Source of the DNA: an uncultured Marinosulfonomonas sp.
Lineage (GTDB): Bacteria > Pseudomonadota > Alphaproteobacteria > Rhodobacterales > Rhodobacteraceae
DNA length: 7,111 bases
Direction: 5' to 3'
NCBI GenBank assembly: GCA_947311455.1
Contig: CAMZKY010000188.1
Span: 1-7,111, forward strand
Each line of letters begins with the position of its first letter. Within the stretch, counting starts at the first letter, position 1. Positions 5,960 to 7,111 of this stretch are shown here, piece by piece. Both the position numbers and the translations under genes were made by a program. The notes below the pieces were generated by a model. That model had not been told where the DNA came from, ran no database searches, and was given only the letters and a program-made list of their open reading frames with translations.

Positions 5960-6856
5960 ATGGCAGACGTACTAATTATTCCCCACGCCAATCGCCCCCT
6001 GTGGGGGGTGATCTGGATGATTGTTACAGGGCTGTTGTTTGTTCTTGTCACAGCAATTGTAAAGTTTGTAGGGGGCGGTGTGCCACCGGCTGAAAGCGCG
6101 TTTTTGCGGTATCTAATGGGTTCGATATTCCTAATCCCGATGATCCGCCCTGTGATTTCTGCAAAACTAACCAAACGACAGTTTGCATTGTTTGGGTTGC
6201 GCGGATTTGTTCATGCGATCGGGGTTACGTTGTGGTTTTTTGCCATGACGCAAATTCCAATCGCGGATGTTACGGCAATGAATTACATGTCGCCTATCTA
6301 TGTTTCTATTGGAGCGGCTTTGTTTTTGGGTGAAAAGCTGGCTTTCCGGCGGATAGCCGCAATTGGCGTGGCGTTGATTGGAGCATTGATCATCTTGCGT
6401 CCGGGGTTTAGAGACGTATCCATTGGTCATATCGCGATGCTTTTTACCGCCGTTCTATTTGCTGTTTCTTATCTGGTGGCCAAAAAAATGTCGGGTGAAG
6501 TTAGCCCCACAGTAGTGGTTGCGATGTTGTCAATTGTGGTGCCCATCGGGCTTGCACCCATGGCATACGCACAATGGATTACACCAACTTTAGAACAACT
6601 TGGTTGGTTGTTTCTTGTCGCAATTTTTGCCACGGCTGGCCATTTCACTATGACATTTGCATTTCGTGCAGCCCCCTTGACGGTGACGCAACCGGTGACG
6701 TTTTTGCAGCTGGTTTGGGCGACCACACTGGGGGCGGTGATGTTTGCTGAACCTGTTGATGGCGGGGTTGTGTTTGGGGGGGGGATTATCATGGCGTCGG
6801 TTAGCTTTATCACGTGGCGCGAATCTGTGGCCAAAAGGCAGGTTAAATCCAGTTAA
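5960..6856 (+). CDS. EamA/DMT superfamily transporter (RhaT/DUF6 type)
   Basis: Drug/metabolite transporter proteins of this type move small metabolites, often amino acids or related compounds, out of the cell. The 298-residue inner-membrane protein has two EamA repeats, about 14-147 and 156-286, with ten likely helices (near 15-36, 45-63, 78-96, 103-123, 132-147, 155-174, 186-204, 214-233, 240-263, 268-285). Typical features are ESAFLRYL in helix 2, the SPIYVSIGAALFLGEKL segment closing helix 4, and its second-repeat counterpart TFLQLVWATTLGAVMFAEP. A basic tail (AKRQVKSS) would be cytoplasmic. The ribosome site is poor (AGATAGG is far upstream), but the next in-frame ATG at 6017 would cut into helix 1, so I keep 5960. 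It follows lysE by 39 bases with no terminator between, suggesting cotranscription and perhaps ArgP control. The substrate cannot be told. Confidence 0.9.
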   Translation: MADVLIIPHANRPLWGVIWMIVTGLLFVLVTAIVKFVGGGVPPAESAFLRYLMGSIFLIPMIRPVISAKLTKRQFALFGLRGFVHAIGVTLWFFAMTQIPIADVTAMNYMSPIYVSIGAALFLGEKLAFRRIAAIGVALIGALIILRPGFRDVSIGHIAMLFTAVLFAVSYLVAKKMSGEVSPTVVVAMLSIVVPIGLAPMAYAQWITPTLEQLGWLFLVAIFATAGHFTMTFAFRAAPLTVTQPVTFLQLVWATTLGAVMFAEPVDGGVVFGGGIIMASVSFITWRESVAKRQVKSS

Positions 6857-6859
6857 ATC

Positions 6860-6876
6860 GAGGCCCTTCGGGCCTC
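6860..6876 (+). other. Hairpin just after the DMT gene
   Basis: GAGGCCC (6860-6866), loop TTC, and GGGCCTC (6870-6876) form a perfect seven-pair G+C-rich stem immediately after the stop codon. No T-run follows, so it is not by itself a standard terminator; it could protect the 3' end of the message or act with the terminator 20 bases on. Confidence 0.55.
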
Positions 6877-6877
6877 A

Positions 6878-6894
6878 GACCACTGACCACTGAC
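6878..6894. repeat. Short tandem repeat, GACCACT
   Basis: GACCACT occurs twice head to tail (6878-6884, 6885-6891) and GAC begins a third copy. It fills the gap between the two hairpins downstream of the DMT gene. Seven-base repeats of this kind can arise by replication slippage; no function is implied. Confidence 0.6.
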
Positions 6895-6922
6895 AAACCC
6901 CGTCATTTTTTGGCGGGGTTTT
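6895..6922 (+). terminator. Rho-independent terminator of the lysE-DMT unit
   Basis: AAACCCCG (6895-6902) pairs with CGGGGTTT (6914-6921) around a T-rich loop, and the T-run continues to 6922 before CT. The A-run before the stem mirrors it, so the structure could also work on the minus strand, stopping transcripts coming from the right-hand transposase. It is the clearest terminator in the window. Confidence 0.8.
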
Positions 6923-6961
6923 CTATTGTTGATGTTTTTGGCCGTTGTATTGAGGTCAAGT

Positions 6962-6988
6962 GGGGGCTTTCCCCCTCATATGTGGGGG
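6962..6988. repeat. Overlapping G5/C5/G5 palindromes at the transposase 3' end
   Basis: GGGGG (6962-6966), CCCCC (6971-6975) and GGGGG (6984-6988) can form two mutually exclusive hairpins: the first two runs around CTTT, or the last two in CCCCCTCATATGTGGGGG, an imperfect palindrome centred on CATATG. The transposase stop codon (complement of 6976-6978) lies inside the second one. No T-run follows in either direction. Confidence 0.5.
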
Positions 6989-7111
6989 ATTTGGCTTGGG
7001 TTTGTCATCGTCATCGCGATTTTCTTGATGTTTTGGGCGGTTGCGGCGAGCAAAGCCTGCCATCTGACCCCGGTCAGGCCTCGGTAGCGGGCGTATCGGT
7101 GGCCGAAGAGC
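6976..7111 (-). CDS. Transposase C-terminus (IS1182-like or related DDE type), cut by the window edge
   Basis: On the minus strand, the frame entering at 7110 encodes 44 residues before TGA at 6978-6976. It reads LFGHRYARYRGLTGVRWQ, then ALLAATAQNIKKIAMTMTN and a short tail. The pattern (H/R)-x2-R-(Y/A)-RYRGL-x2-VR-x-QALL-x2-A-x-QN-(I/L)KKI is typical of the extreme C-terminus of IS1182-like and related Tnp_1-class DDE transposases. It differs from the IS5-family copy at the left edge. No frameshift is visible in this short piece, so intactness upstream is unknown. The outer end of the element must lie between about 6925 and 6975, but I cannot recognise its terminal repeat without the other end. 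Confidence 0.75.
   Translation of the reverse strand, partial: LFGHRYARYRGLTGVRWQALLAATAQNIKKIAMTMTNPSQIPHI

Noticed and set aside
5806..6174. Minus-strand open frame between lysE and the DMT gene
   Set aside because: It lies opposite the conserved ends of both transporters and shows no family motif.
1..7111. CRISPR array, tRNA or rRNA genes, phage or defence genes
   Set aside because: No regularly spaced repeats, no tRNA-like cloverleaf or rRNA sequence, and no toxin-antitoxin, restriction or phage motifs were found in any frame.

Overview
The window looks like chromosome of an alphaproteobacterium, most likely a marine Rhodobacterales (Roseobacter-type) strain. This rests on the style of the encoded proteins (YcjX/YcjF pair, class I PPK2, ArgP/LysG with LysE), moderate base composition, a perfect FnrL-type site and GANTC sites; the genus cannot be named from sequence alone. 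The host genes are intact, and insertion-sequence DNA lies at both ends of the window.

Layout. (1) 1-620: the 3' part of an IS5-family element, entering from the left edge and ending at a terminal inverted repeat at 606-620. Its transposase is dead: a 38-base palindromic insertion, a compensating one-base shift, an Asp in place of the catalytic Glu, and an in-frame stop. (2) 632-1558, minus strand: a class I polyphosphate kinase 2; its stop codon lies only 11 bases from the IS edge. (3) 1559-1882: a divergent regulatory region with a perfect FNR-type site (TTGAT-N4-ATCAA) positioned to activate ppk2, and a separate candidate promoter for ycjX. (4) 1883-4269, plus strand: ycjX and ycjF, a P-loop GTPase-like protein and a two-helix membrane protein, overlapping by four bases. 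(5) About 4302-4337: a hairpin between convergent genes. (6) 4356-5246, minus strand: an ArgP/LysG-type LysR regulator, divergent from (7) 5324-5920, plus strand: a LysE/ArgO amino-acid exporter. The shared 77-base spacer holds overlapping promoter elements and a LysR box. (8) 5960-6856: a ten-helix EamA/DMT exporter, probably cotranscribed with lysE. (9) 6860-6922: one hairpin, a short tandem repeat and a good rho-independent terminator. (10) 6976-7111, minus strand: the last 44 codons of a second, unrelated transposase (IS1182-like or related DDE type), running off the right edge.

How the genes work together. The regulator-exporter pair is a textbook sensor/export module for basic amino acids, here extended by a second metabolite exporter. 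ppk2 and ycjXF are linked only by their shared upstream region. Both families are tied to energy or envelope stress elsewhere, and the FNR-type site suggests that ppk2 responds to oxygen limitation. I found no convincing wholly new multi-gene system. The most unusual points are the oxygen-type site at ppk2, the composite damage in the IS5 copy, and the mutually exclusive hairpins at the end of the right-hand transposase.
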